Numbered from the stretch's first letter, positions 29,304 through 38,691 are shown. The stretch: 64,000 bases of DNA from Jilunia laotingensis (GCF_014385165.1 NZ_JACRTF010000001.1:620001-684000); one strand, 5' to 3'. Notes: a model not told the origin generated them from the letters alone. A program made the numbers and translations.

Positions 29304-29515
29304 ATTGGAATTCGGACTTCCACGCCCAGTTTCGTGGCATAGGCACGAACTACAATCAGGTGGTCAAGGAGCTGCGCATCCACTTCTCGGAGAAGAAGGC
29401 GATGGCGTTGCTCTACAAGTTGGAGAAGTGCACCATCGACCTCGTGAAACTGAGCTGGGAGATTGTGGAGCTTTCAAGGGAGATGGAAAAGTGTTACCAA
29501 TCCAAATCGGACTGA
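29304..29515 (+). pseudogene. C-terminal fragment of a mobilisation (MobA/MobC-like) gene, plus strand
   Basis: The frame contains DFHAQFRGIGTNYNQVVKEL and FSEKKAMALLYKLEKC, a well-conserved mobilisation protein C-terminus, ending at TGA 29513-29515. The family-like part begins near 29304, where the minus-strand fragment ends; the open frame runs back to 29285 but has no family start. The integrase ATG follows 1 bp after the stop, an arrangement suggesting past co-transcription. Confidence 0.65.
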
Positions 29516-29516
29516 C

Positions 29517-30725
29517 ATGGCATCGGTCAAGGTCAAGTTTCGCCCATCCACCTTAGACGGCAAGGAGGGCACACTCTATTATCAGGTAATTCACAACCGT
29601 GTGGTCAGACAGATATATACCGACTATAAACTTTTCGCTTCAGAATGGGACTGCCGTTCCGAAGCGATTGTCCTGCATCGTGTCCCGAATGAACAAGAGC
29701 GGAACAACTATCTGCTTTCGATAAGCTCACGCATTAGGTCGGACAAAGACAGGGTGAACAAGATTATACACACATTATCCCAATCCGGCACATTCGTGAC
29801 GGATGATATAGTCGCGCGTTTTCAGGATAACAAACAGGAGCAATCGTTTAACGACTATCTCCGTCAGCAGATAGCAAGACTGAAACGCTTGGGTAAGATA
29901 CGCACATCGGAAACCTATACGGCGGCACTCCGAAGTTTTAGCGGCTTTATGAATGACAAGGAGGTCTTGTTTGACCAGATTAACGCTGACCTGATAGCGG
30001 AATACGAGGCTTATCTGAAAGTCAGAGGTAACTCGCCTAATACCATATCGTTCTATATGCGCATCCTGAAAGCGGTCTATAACCGTGCGGTGGAATACGG
30101 AATGACCGGGCAACGGCATCCGTTCAAGTCTGTCTATACGGGAGTGGAGAAAACCCTAAAGCGAGCCTTGTCGCTCAATGACATCAGACGTATCAAAGGG
30201 CTTGACTTGTCATTAAAACCCTATCTTGACTACGCCCGTGATATGTTCCTATTCTGTTTTTACACAAGGGGAATGTCGTTCATAGACATGGCTTATCTGA
30301 GAAAGAAGGACTTGCAGAACGGTATCCTTTCCTACCGTAGACGAAAGACGGGGCAGCAGTTGTTCATCAAATGGGAAAAGTGTATGCAAGAGATTTTTGA
30401 CAAATACCCGGTAAACGAAACAGAATACCTTTTACCTATCATCACAAAAAGGGGCGAGGATTATCGGAAGCAATACACCAACGAACTTCATCGGGTGAAC
30501 CATCTGCTGAAGAAAATCGGGAAACAGTTGGACTTGCCGATACCCTTGACGATGTATGTCGGACGGCACTCTTGGGCAAGTGTCGCCAAAAGTCACAACG
30601 TGCCTATCTCCGTCATCAGCGAGGGCATGGGACATGATTCTGAGAATACCACGCAGATTTACCTTGCTTCGCTGGATACTTCTGTGGTGGACAGAGCTAA
30701 TAAGAAGATATTGGATTTGCTATGA
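29517..30725 (+). CDS. Tyrosine-type site-specific integrase
   Basis: From the ATG at 29517 the protein has 402 residues beginning MASVKVKFRPS. The arm domain, core-binding domain (FNDYLRQQIARLKR) and catalytic domain are present. Catalytic features are Arg in FYTRGMSFID, VGRHSWAS, GMGHDSENTT and the Tyr of QIYLASL; the His of the usual HxxR is Tyr (YVGR), as is common in this Bacteroidetes subgroup. The base composition is richer in GC than the surrounding cargo, so it came with a different element from the neighbouring genes. Confidence 0.9.
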   Translation: MASVKVKFRPSTLDGKEGTLYYQVIHNRVVRQIYTDYKLFASEWDCRSEAIVLHRVPNEQERNNYLLSISSRIRSDKDRVNKIIHTLSQSGTFVTDDIVARFQDNKQEQSFNDYLRQQIARLKRLGKIRTSETYTAALRSFSGFMNDKEVLFDQINADLIAEYEAYLKVRGNSPNTISFYMRILKAVYNRAVEYGMTGQRHPFKSVYTGVEKTLKRALSLNDIRRIKGLDLSLKPYLDYARDMFLFCFYTRGMSFIDMAYLRKKDLQNGILSYRRRKTGQQLFIKWEKCMQEIFDKYPVNETEYLLPIITKRGEDYRKQYTNELHRVNHLLKKIGKQLDLPIPLTMYVGRHSWASVAKSHNVPISVISEGMGHDSENTTQIYLASLDTSVVDRANKKILDLL

Positions 30726-30789
30726 AGCCGTAAATGTTTTGCGAATCAGTCCAACGCTTGGCAAGAGATGAAAATCTTGATTGGAAACA

Positions 30790-31014
30790 ATGGCTCGTAT
30801 ATATGATAATATTGAAATAAAATTTGAAGATGGTCTCAATGATATAATCAGCAATGTCGGCGTTAGACATATGGACTTTGGGGTTGGTTATTCCAATTTA
30901 CGTGGGTGGACAAAATTAGTACACCAAGTAGAATACTTAGAGGGCGACTTTGTTGTTGAAGATTCCGAGAGCATCCATCGAACCAGTCAAGTGCTCATAG
31001 GTATGCTCCAATGA
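30790..31014 (+). pseudogene. N-terminal fragment resembling a PLD-domain/SNF2-type helicase
   Basis: The 74 codons from ATG 30790 contain IEIKFEDGLNDIISNVG, DFGVGYSNLRGW and a terminal VLIGMLQ, which resemble the start of large helicases with an N-terminal phospholipase-D-like domain. The frame then ends at TGA 31012-31014, and no helicase body follows. I treat it as a remnant; recognition is from pattern memory and is not certain. Confidence 0.45.
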
Positions 31015-31113
31015 AACTATATTAAAGTTTGGCGACAATAATATAATCAATATGTTGAGAAGACACTGAATTTAACGAATGTAAATTAGTTTAAACAACT
31101 TCATTCTATTAGT

Positions 31114-31821
31114 ATGATCAATTTATCATTTCAACAGAAAGCTGCAATTAGAGATTTTCTTAACCATATCACTTCACCAATGGGGATGATGAAGTGGGAC
31201 AAAAGCCAATTGTTATCTGTATTCGAAGATTACGAATTGAACACATCTCTTGAAATAAGTTACACTGAATATGTACGAACACTAAAGAACTTGTCATGTA
31301 ATGTTAAAAGGGATTTTGTTTGTAAAATTCTAAATAGTTGGGGGTACGCAGGACAGAGAGATTACTATACCTTGTATCAAACACTACAGGACATTCTATA
31401 TCTGAAAATTGAAACCGGAGTTGAATGCGTCTTATTCAATAATCTTTTGAATCTTTCGTCTTACCTGTCAACTTCTAATTTTTCGATAGACGCCACTGCT
31501 GAAACCGATTATTACATGATTGACGTGTATTATAATTATAATGATATCGATTTTTATGATAATCAGGTGCGTTTCACTACATCAAGCGAGGAAGAGCAGC
31601 CACGAGTAGAATTTTCTATATCAGCCTCTTTATTACGTAAAAAGATGCAGTTCACTTCACAGCCCTCTCAAGCAGATGTATCAGAGTTACTTAACCATTT
31701 GATAAAGAATCACACTAAGAAGCATTGCCCATGGATAATTTGGATTATTCTCTTCGATGTGGATATGTGGGAGGATCTTCCTCTTTCTTACAGGTTCAAT
31801 ATGAAGATATTAAATATATAG
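31114..31821 (+). CDS. Unrecognised 235-residue protein upstream of the NOV-like gene
   Basis: The protein begins MINLSFQQKAAIRDFLNHI. The N-terminal half looks helical, the centre has an acidic, Tyr/Asn-rich strand region (YYMIDVYYNYND) and the C-terminus an aromatic stretch (CPWIIWIILFD). No membrane segment is convincing and no catalytic motif is visible. It lies 91 bp before the large ATPase gene on the same strand and may be its partner. Confidence 0.6.
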   Translation: MINLSFQQKAAIRDFLNHITSPMGMMKWDKSQLLSVFEDYELNTSLEISYTEYVRTLKNLSCNVKRDFVCKILNSWGYAGQRDYYTLYQTLQDILYLKIETGVECVLFNNLLNLSSYLSTSNFSIDATAETDYYMIDVYYNYNDIDFYDNQVRFTTSSEEEQPRVEFSISASLLRKKMQFTSQPSQADVSELLNHLIKNHTKKHCPWIIWIILFDVDMWEDLPLSYRFNMKILNI

Positions 31822-31912
31822 ACAATAACGGTGAGTAATAAAACATTAAGAAAACCGTTAAGTGGTAGAATCAGAAGAAAAACAAGAATAATACCAATAT
31901 CAATTTATTTTT

Positions 31913-34900
31913 ATGACAGAAGTAGAGTATCTAGAATCCGTTCAGAGGTCAAAGAATGAGGCACATGAGGAAACGATGTGGGGAAAACCCGCGCGAGACA
32001 TTGTAACAGGTATTGGAAACAATAATGGAGTAGATCCAGTACGTGCCATTTGGGAATTGGTGCAAAATGCACGCGATGTAACGTCTAATGGCAGAAGAGC
32101 CAAGATTGTGTTTACACGCAGGGAGAACGAACTGGTGTTTCGGCATGATGGAATACCGTTCACCCACAAAACCATCGAGGCATTGATTCTGCAGACTAGT
32201 TCAAAGGTGAGTAGTAATAATGTGCAGGTGGGGCAGTACGGCACAGGGTTTCTGACCACCCATTTGTTCGGGCTAAAATTCAATCTGACAGCACCTCTGC
32301 TTACTTCCGATGAGTTCAAAAGGTACTATAAGATAGAAAATTTCGAGATTGATCGTTCAGCAACCGACAAGGATGTGATGAAGGATAAACTCAAAAAGCA
32401 ATGGAACAAGACGCAGGATTGGGGAAAAGTGTATGCAGAAACTACAGACGAACCATATCCTTTTACCGAATTCCGTTATCAGCATGAGGGCGATCGCGCC
32501 CGACTGAATACTGCAGCAGCCTTTGCCAAGGCTCCTGCAATGGCTCCATATGTGTTGATGCTCAACAATAATGTGGAGAGCATTGAACTGGTAGATGAGA
32601 TAAAGCAAGAATCGGTGAAGTTCATGATGGCAGTCAAAGAGGCTGAGTATGTAGAAAGTCTGACAGACGGAAAGATTTACAAGAATAAGGTTGTACGCAC
32701 CATAACAAATCAGGCGACAAACGAGTCGAGCGACAAGACCTTTTTCATTTATTGGATAGCCAGCAATGAGCAGACTGGAGATGAACCTAAACGTGAAAAA
32801 GTTTCGGTAATACTCCCAATCACCGAAGATGCAGACGGTAGCAGGCGTGTTATCCGCTTTGATAAGGATGTACCACAGATATTCATCTATCTGCCTTTGT
32901 TGGGTACAGAGGATTGGGGCTTCAATTTCATCCTACATTCGTCTCTCTTTACTTGTGACAAAGACAGTCGCGATAGCCTCCGATTGGTGGGTAATGGTCA
33001 GAACAACGATGATCAAGCAGAAAGCAACCGACAAATTATAGAGCTTGCCAACAAACTGATTTGGCAATATATTATCGCAAAACACTCTACACTTGCTGAT
33101 GCAAAATACCTTTTGCGCGATTCCTTCCACACCCATCAGAGTGACGAAGAGTTAGCCAAGTATTATATCGAACTTCAGAAGGCTTGGCGAAAGAAGTTTG
33201 AAACACTCTGCATAGTAGATGGCAATCCATCAGGTAAGAATAAAGTTTCTGCCATAAAAGTGCTTGACGAAACTTTGTCTAGAGCCTGTGAGGAAGATGC
33301 CTCCCTACTTGATGCGGTCTATGGTCTGATTAATAAGTCCAAAGGCTGGACGGTTTCCCGAAAGGAAGATATGCTCTATTGGAGCAATACCATCAATCGC
33401 TGGTATCGTGATGATACGAATACATATGCACTCACGATTGACAATCTGGTTGCTGCCATACCTGCTCTTGAAATTACTATCGATGATGTTAGCTGGCTGT
33501 TGCGATTATGTAAATACATAGTCAACATCAAGCGTGATGATCTGCTCGATACCTATACGTTGATACCAAACGATAATTTCAAACTCCAGAAAAAGACTCC
33601 TTTGGTAAAACCGATTCAGATAGACAAGGTTGTTCGCGATTTGCTCGACGTGATGGTACCTGAGACTGTGGAGACATTCGTTCATCCTTCGTTTGCGGAT
33701 GTATGCACCTTTACAACCTTCGGGTATGATAAGGTGAAAAGCGCAATCTCAACATACATTACCGAACACAATAGTAATCAGAACGGACAGCGCTCGGCTA
33801 TCAAGAATCAAAAGTATCAGGATATGTTGATAACAACAAAAAAGTTCGATAGCAAACCATATTCAGACAAGCAATATACTGATAATGTGGTAAAGCGAAT
33901 CCTCGGTCTGTACAAAGCTTTACTCAAAGATGATGCCGTAGGCATTGAAAATCAACTTTATCCACTCTTCTTGGAATACTATAGTATCAATCAGAATGAG
34001 GATATTGCGTCAATAGATAACAACCTATACGATTTTGATGTCCGGCAGTTATTTACAGCTCTCATATACGACTCTCTGTTTCGATTTACCGTTGGCGAGA
34101 GTAAGGCATCACATGCCACATGGGTGAAGACTATGGTTGAGATCCTATACAAATATCAAGATCAGCGGTCGTACCTCGACAACTATCAGGTCTATCCTGA
34201 CCAGATGGGCGTTTATAAATATGCCAGTTGGTTGAAGAAAAAGCCTATCGATGTTCCTGATCGTGCCTTGGAGATTTACGATACCATCATTGATCCTAAC
34301 GTAAGCGTCAAGTCGGAATTAGTTGCCAAAGATTACCAAGATTACTTTGTTGGTACTAGCGTGCTAGAGGCGATAACCTATTGTAACAAGATAGAGGACG
34401 AGTTGGAAAAAAAGGGTTATAATATCACAAATTATACCCATCGTCAGTTGGTGATTGAAATCATAAAACATCTCACAACTAACGACGAAGATACTCCGAA
34501 GTGGAGTACATTGTTCAAAGATATTGACGCGCATAAGGGACAGTTGACATTCTCTGTCATTACCAGTCAAGCTAAGAAGGATAGCATCTTCTCCATCATT
34601 CAGGTGGAAGATGAGAAGAAGCTTCAACAGATAGCCGAATTAGCAAAGGATCCGGACTTTGATAGGATCTTAAAACTAGGACGTGAAGCCATTGAGCGAG
34701 AGGAACGTGAGTTGAACGACTTTCAGTTCAAGAAGGAACTTGGAAACTTTGTAGAGGATGTGCTTCAGAATGAACTCAATGATATTCTTGGAGATGTAGA
34801 ATTGAAGATATCGGAACCTGTGAGTAACGAACAGGGAGGACAGGATCTGAAGGTGCAACTGAATGGTAATACCCTTTATTATATAGAGGTCAAGTCGCGA

Positions 34901-35284
34901 TGGTCAACCGAACGATCCGTATTGATGAGTACCCTTCAACATCGTACTTCCTACGAACAGCAAAACCATTACGCTCTTTGTGTAGCAGAAATGACTATGT
35001 TTACCGAAAACGCGAAAAAGCACGAATACCCATCGTTTGAGGAAATCAAGAACCATCTGACCTTTGTTGATAATATTGGTGTTCTGAATGAACGACTGAA
35101 GGATGCTACTCTTGATATGGACAATCAGGTTCATGTGGCAGGTGGCTATCAAGTACTTATTTCGCAAGACGTGATTAGAGCAAACGGCAAGACCTTTACA
35201 GAGTTTATATCTGCCTTGAAGAAAATTGTTAAAGCTGAATTGGGAAAGGATAATCATAGTTTGATAAGTATGGGAACTGAGTAG
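31913..35284 (+). CDS. Large Hsp90-like (sacsin/NOV-type) ATPase with C-terminal DUF3883 nuclease-like domain
   Basis: The 1123-residue protein starts with a GHKL/Bergerat ATPase fold: N box ELVQNARDV (about residue 47), G1 RHDGIPF, and G2 GQYGTGF (about 107). A long middle region of unknown fold follows. The C-terminus (about 960-1060) has QGGQDLKVQLNGN and YYIEVKSRW, the D...E-x-K pattern of PD-(D/E)XK enzymes, in the place of the DUF3883 (NO VEIN C-terminal) domain. Bacterial proteins with this architecture occur in restriction and defence loci, so an anti-phage role is plausible but not shown. It ends at a strong terminator (35325-35367) and lies close to the right att site. Confidence 0.8.
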   Translation: MTEVEYLESVQRSKNEAHEETMWGKPARDIVTGIGNNNGVDPVRAIWELVQNARDVTSNGRRAKIVFTRRENELVFRHDGIPFTHKTIEALILQTSSKVSSNNVQVGQYGTGFLTTHLFGLKFNLTAPLLTSDEFKRYYKIENFEIDRSATDKDVMKDKLKKQWNKTQDWGKVYAETTDEPYPFTEFRYQHEGDRARLNTAAAFAKAPAMAPYVLMLNNNVESIELVDEIKQESVKFMMAVKEAEYVESLTDGKIYKNKVVRTITNQATNESSDKTFFIYWIASNEQTGDEPKREKVSVILPITEDADGSRRVIRFDKDVPQIFIYLPLLGTEDWGFNFILHSSLFTCDKDSRDSLRLVGNGQNNDDQAESNRQIIELANKLIWQYIIAKHSTLADAKYLLRDSFHTHQSDEELAKYYIELQKAWRKKFETLCIVDGNPSGKNKVSAIKVLDETLSRACEEDASLLDAVYGLINKSKGWTVSRKEDMLYWSNTINRWYRDDTNTYALTIDNLVAAIPALEITIDDVSWLLRLCKYIVNIKRDDLLDTYTLIPNDNFKLQKKTPLVKPIQIDKVVRDLLDVMVPETVETFVHPSFADVCTFTTFGYDKVKSAISTYITEHNSNQNGQRSAIKNQKYQDMLITTKKFDSKPYSDKQYTDNVVKRILGLYKALLKDDAVGIENQLYPLFLEYYSINQNEDIASIDNNLYDFDVRQLFTALIYDSLFRFTVGESKASHATWVKTMVEILYKYQDQRSYLDNYQVYPDQMGVYKYASWLKKKPIDVPDRALEIYDTIIDPNVSVKSELVAKDYQDYFVGTSVLEAITYCNKIEDELEKKGYNITNYTHRQLVIEIIKHLTTNDEDTPKWSTLFKDIDAHKGQLTFSVITSQAKKDSIFSIIQVEDEKKLQQIAELAKDPDFDRILKLGREAIEREERELNDFQFKKELGNFVEDVLQNELNDILGDVELKISEPVSNEQGGQDLKVQLNGNTLYYIEVKSRWSTERSVLMSTLQHRTSYEQQNHYALCVAEMTMFTENAKKHEYPSFEEIKNHLTFVDNIGVLNERLKDATLDMDNQVHVAGGYQVLISQDVIRANGKTFTEFISALKKIVKAELGKDNHSLISMGTE

Positions 35285-35324
35285 AGTAACTTTTATCGAT
35301 CATTGAATTCTTTATTCCAAATGA

Positions 35325-35367
35325 ACAGACTGGGTGCAAGCATTTGTCGGAACTCAGTCTGTTTTTG
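35325..35367 (+). terminator. Terminator of the NOV-like gene
   Basis: ACAGACTGGGT (35325-35335) pairs with ACTCAGTCTGT (35352-35362), one mismatch, followed by a T-run. Confidence 0.85.
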
Positions 35368-35714
35368 CTTTTGGTTTCTATCATCAAGCTACTTCTTGGT
35401 GACAGGCATCAGTCTGACCTCCACATCGGAAAACATGATGTCGATGTCATTGAGTTCCATCATGACCTCTGGGTTATTACTATAGTAGGCACGTTCATAG
35501 CGGATAATGTTTTCGTAATCGAAAAGACTGATGCTATACACATATTTTTCGAGTAGCAGCAACGTGTTATTCAAAAAATAATACTACCTTTGCATCAACC
35601 AAAAGCCAAAGAGTGGCGAGCAAAACGCGGAAAGTATCACACTGCGAAATCGGTGGAGATTATTTGAATAATTGAAAATCACGACTGAATATCAGGTATT
35701 TATAAGATATAGGT
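35368..35714. other. Gene-free right end of the first island
   Basis: No convincing gene is seen. A TACCTTTG box at 35585-35592 on the plus strand matches the tRNA-Lys promoter box, and GGCGAGCAAAACGCGG follows, but no tRNA is present. The segment CGGTGGAG near 35653 recurs near the left end (about 23015), as integrase sites at opposite ends would. Confidence 0.5.
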
Positions 35715-35732
35715 GAGCCCCAGGCGGATCAC
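35715..35732 (+). repeat. attR: 18-bp copy of the tRNA-Lys 3' end
   Basis: GAGCCCCAGGCGGATCAC is identical to 22882-22899. It closes a 12.8-kb island and at the same time forms the left boundary of the next integrase-bearing segment. Confidence 0.88.
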
Positions 35733-35766
35733 TGAAAGACAAGTCAAAACAAGACTTAAAGAAGAC

Positions 35767-35802
35767 AACTCCTACAATATCAAGGTATTGTAGGAGTTTT
35801 TT
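35767..35802 (+). terminator. Hairpin after attR
   Basis: AACTCCTACAATAT (35767-35780) pairs with GTATTGTAGGAGTT (35785-35798) with one G-T pair, then TTTT. It takes the place of the original tRNA terminator. Confidence 0.8.
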
Positions 35803-35817
35803 CTTTGTATAATGTCT

Positions 35818-35902
35818 GTGACCAAAGACACGAAAAGGTCACGAAAAGACACACTTCTATGACCAATTCGTGACCAATCCAAATTTCTGAAAAACAGGTC
35901 AC
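35818..35902. repeat. GTGACC/GGTCAC repeats upstream of the second island integrase
   Basis: GTGACC occurs at 35818-35823 and 35870-35875 and its complement GGTCAC at 35837-35842 and 35897-35902, most followed by an A-rich patch. Position and spacing suit integrase arm sites. Confidence 0.5.
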
Positions 35903-36003
35903 GGAATGTCCAAAATTGACTAACCTCTGTCCACATTTGTCTGGGCTGCAAATATCTCATTTTCAATCGATCAAAGTAATTTTGCAATTTAAAAAATGAG
36001 ATT

Positions 36004-37212
36004 ATGAGAACAACTTTCAAACTATTATTTTTCGTAAAACGAAACGCAGCAAAGAAGAACGGCAATGCACCAATCATCGCACGTATCACCATTGATCAAA
36101 TTGTGTCGCAGTTCAACACCCAAATGGAGATAAATCCCGCTAATTGGAGCGTCAGCGCAGGAAAGGCAGCAGGGAGAAGCGCCGAAGCAATAAGTATCAA
36201 CACCATGTTAGATAGCATCCGCAGCACCGTATATCAACATTATCATGCTTTGTTGGAACAAGACGGTTATGTGACCTCTGAACGGGTAAAAAACGCCTTT
36301 TTAGGTAAGATTGAACGGGGTAAAACCTTAATAGAGTTCTTTGAAATGCACAATGAACAATACTTGCAGAAGGTAAAGATGAATACAGCAGATAAAACTT
36401 ATTCCCGTTACGAACTGACAAAGAAACGTCTTATCGAGTTTATGAAGTTCAAGTATTCAGTTTCGGATATGCTTATCAAAGAAATAAACGTGGTGTTCAT
36501 TGATAACTTCCTGCTGTATATTAAGAACCATCACGAATGTACCCACAACACAGCGATGAAGTTTGTACAACGCTTTAGAACCGTTGTGAACTTTGCCAAG
36601 AATACAGGGTTGGTTACTGCTGATCCTTTCGGGAATTATAAGGTAAGGTTTGAGCAGACGGACAGGGATTATCTTACAATGGAAGAGATAACCACCATCT
36701 ATAATAAGAAATTTGCATCTAAAAGACTGGAACAGGTACGGGATTTATTCATTTTCAGTTGCTACACGGCACTTTCGTACATTGATGTATGTGAGCTTAC
36801 CAAAGATAATATTCGTATCTTATTCGATGGCAATTTGTGGATAATGACCAAACGACACAAAACGAATGTAACTTCCAATGTCCGGTTACTCGAAATTCCG
36901 AAAGCTATCCTTGAAAAGTACAAAGACAAGTTGCCAAACGGGATGATTTTACCGATTATAAGCAATCAAAAAGTAAACGATTATTTGAAAGAAATTGCTT
37001 CCATTTGCGGTATAAATAAGAACCTGACCTTTCATGTCGCACGTCATTCTTGTGCGACTTCGGTGCTGATAAGCAATGGTGTACCTATCGAAACTGTTTC
37101 CAAAATCTTAGGTCATACCAATATCAGAACCACTCAAATATATGCGAGGATCACCGATGTAAAGGTTAGCAATGATATGGAACTATTAGCGCAGAAGCTT
37201 AATTCCAATTAA
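36004..37212 (+). CDS. Tyrosine-type integrase of the second island
   Basis: The 402-residue protein is complete: arm domain (MRTTFKLLFFVKRN), core-binding domain and catalytic domain with HVARHS, LGHTNIRTTQ and the nucleophile Tyr in QIYARITD. The box I Arg is replaced (CYTALSYID), as in IntDOT. Promoter box TAATTTTG at 35977-35984 lies 20 bp upstream. It lies 270 bp inside the att copy of tRNA-Lys, so it is the integrase that targeted this site. Confidence 0.93.
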   Translation: MRTTFKLLFFVKRNAAKKNGNAPIIARITIDQIVSQFNTQMEINPANWSVSAGKAAGRSAEAISINTMLDSIRSTVYQHYHALLEQDGYVTSERVKNAFLGKIERGKTLIEFFEMHNEQYLQKVKMNTADKTYSRYELTKKRLIEFMKFKYSVSDMLIKEINVVFIDNFLLYIKNHHECTHNTAMKFVQRFRTVVNFAKNTGLVTADPFGNYKVRFEQTDRDYLTMEEITTIYNKKFASKRLEQVRDLFIFSCYTALSYIDVCELTKDNIRILFDGNLWIMTKRHKTNVTSNVRLLEIPKAILEKYKDKLPNGMILPIISNQKVNDYLKEIASICGINKNLTFHVARHSCATSVLISNGVPIETVSKILGHTNIRTTQIYARITDVKVSNDMELLAQKLNSN

Positions 37213-37217
37213 AGTTA

Positions 37218-37260
37218 TATAGGGGAATGACTGAATATACCTACTCTACATTCCCCTATA
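37218..37260. terminator. Bidirectional terminator between the integrase and the PD-(D/E)XK gene
   Basis: TATAGGGGAATG (37218-37229) pairs perfectly with CATTCCCCTATA (37249-37260). Converging genes end on both sides of it. Confidence 0.8.
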
Positions 37261-37263
37261 ATT

Positions 37264-38691
37264 TCATCCGACTACTATATCTCTTACTTTATTGGATAAA
37301 AAATCATCTATGAAATTTGTATTATACTCATTCAGGTTTTCTAACATACATATTATATCATCATCTGTTAAAGGTACTATCAATCCTCTATCATCTCTAT
37401 AAGTATCCTTACATCTATTTACAAAGAGGGCATAAGATTCAATATTCCGACATACCAAAAAGCCAACTCGACCTCTATTAAAAGAAAAACGACCTGCAAG
37501 TTGATCTAATTCAGGATTCGCTACATCACCTGTATAATTCTTACATTCAATAAAAACATATGGACAAGGAAGGTGAAAAATTTCTGATAATCTATAAAAT
37601 ATTCCACCATCAGCAGCGTTATCAAAAGTGATATCAATCCGTTTTCTTCCTTCATGGATTTCTCTTTCTTTCACTGGATTTATTAAATAAGGATAGAAAA
37701 TCATTTCCAAAGCACCAATAATTAAATTATGAAAAGCAGAAGCATTTGCCTGACCAAAAGGTATTTGACGCAACCTTTGAATTATAGCTTGAGAGACTCC
37801 ACGTATATCTATTTCTGTTATCTCCCAATTAGACAATGATTCTATTTTAGTATTTTCTTTAAATCTATCTAACAGTTCCGGGTGTTCATGTGTAAATCTT
37901 CTCAAGAAGTCTTTAGATAGTGGATTCCTCTCTTTAATACTCTTTTTGGTAACATATGGAGTTCCATTCTGTCTTCTTTGGACTAGCGCAGATCTTAATC
38001 TTATATGCTCATTTTGCAAATAATTCAACACAAAATGATTATAATATCTATTCGGTGTATACGCTTTGCAAAATGAGACAACCCCTTTAGGAACCAATAA
38101 AATTCGTTTCCCATTTATTAATAAAGCATCTGTATGAACTTCATCCCATTCATTATTGCGTCTATCCCAAAAAAATCCCGAAGATATATTAGAAACTAAA
38201 GGTATGTTATGCAATGTACATTGATTTATAGTGTATTCTACTAAATGTGAAGTTATAATATTAGTTGTCATATCAGACAGTTTGTCTTTTCCGAAATTAT
38301 CTACAAACAGTACATTATCCTCAATGTCTTGTATTAATCCTGTTTGAATTGCTCGACTTTGCAGCAAGTTGCTAAATATCTTATCTGTATCTTCATGTCC
38401 AACTCCACGTCCTTGTGGATTTCCAGTAGACATACCTAAGCACGTTGTATTAGGTTCATGTAAGTAATCAAATAAATCTTTTGCTTCATCAATCCTACCA
38501 TCTCGAATAAGAGATATTAAACATTGAAAAAAATCCCTCAGTGTTGCAGTCGCTTCGATAGACCAATGATCCTGCTTTTTTCCAAGAAAAAAAGGGTCAA
38601 GAAATAACGGTAAATCCATCTCTGGATCAATATCCACAAAATCCAATTCGGCTTGTGACTTCTCAAGATTGTAAATTTGACTTATCCTCAT
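37264..38691 (-). CDS. PD-(D/E)XK-type nuclease-like protein, possible defence gene
   Basis: From the ATG at 38691 the protein has 475 residues beginning MRISQIYNLEK. The C-terminal third shows a PD-(D/E)XK core: GRKRIDITFDNA, then YVFIECKNYTGDV and LDQLAGRF. The N-terminal 300 residues have no known motif. A TATATTTG box at 38716-38723 places transcription start downstream of the earlier ATG at 38718, which supports the 38691 start. No methylase or specificity subunit lies beside it, so it is not a classic restriction system; stand-alone defence or recombination roles are possible. Confidence 0.7.
   Translation of the reverse strand: MRISQIYNLEKSQAELDFVDIDPEMDLPLFLDPFFLGKKQDHWSIEATATLRDFFQCLISLIRDGRIDEAKDLFDYLHEPNTTCLGMSTGNPQGRGVGHEDTDKIFSNLLQSRAIQTGLIQDIEDNVLFVDNFGKDKLSDMTTNIITSHLVEYTINQCTLHNIPLVSNISSGFFWDRRNNEWDEVHTDALLINGKRILLVPKGVVSFCKAYTPNRYYNHFVLNYLQNEHIRLRSALVQRRQNGTPYVTKKSIKERNPLSKDFLRRFTHEHPELLDRFKENTKIESLSNWEITEIDIRGVSQAIIQRLRQIPFGQANASAFHNLIIGALEMIFYPYLINPVKEREIHEGRKRIDITFDNAADGGIFYRLSEIFHLPCPYVFIECKNYTGDVANPELDQLAGRFSFNRGRVGFLVCRNIESYALFVNRCKDTYRDDRGLIVPLTDDDIICMLENLNEYNTNFIDDFLSNKVRDIVVG

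Noticed and set aside
35389..35574. 61-residue minus-strand gene at the island end
   Set aside because: It needs a TTG start, lacks a clear ribosome binding site and known homology; left as unassigned DNA.
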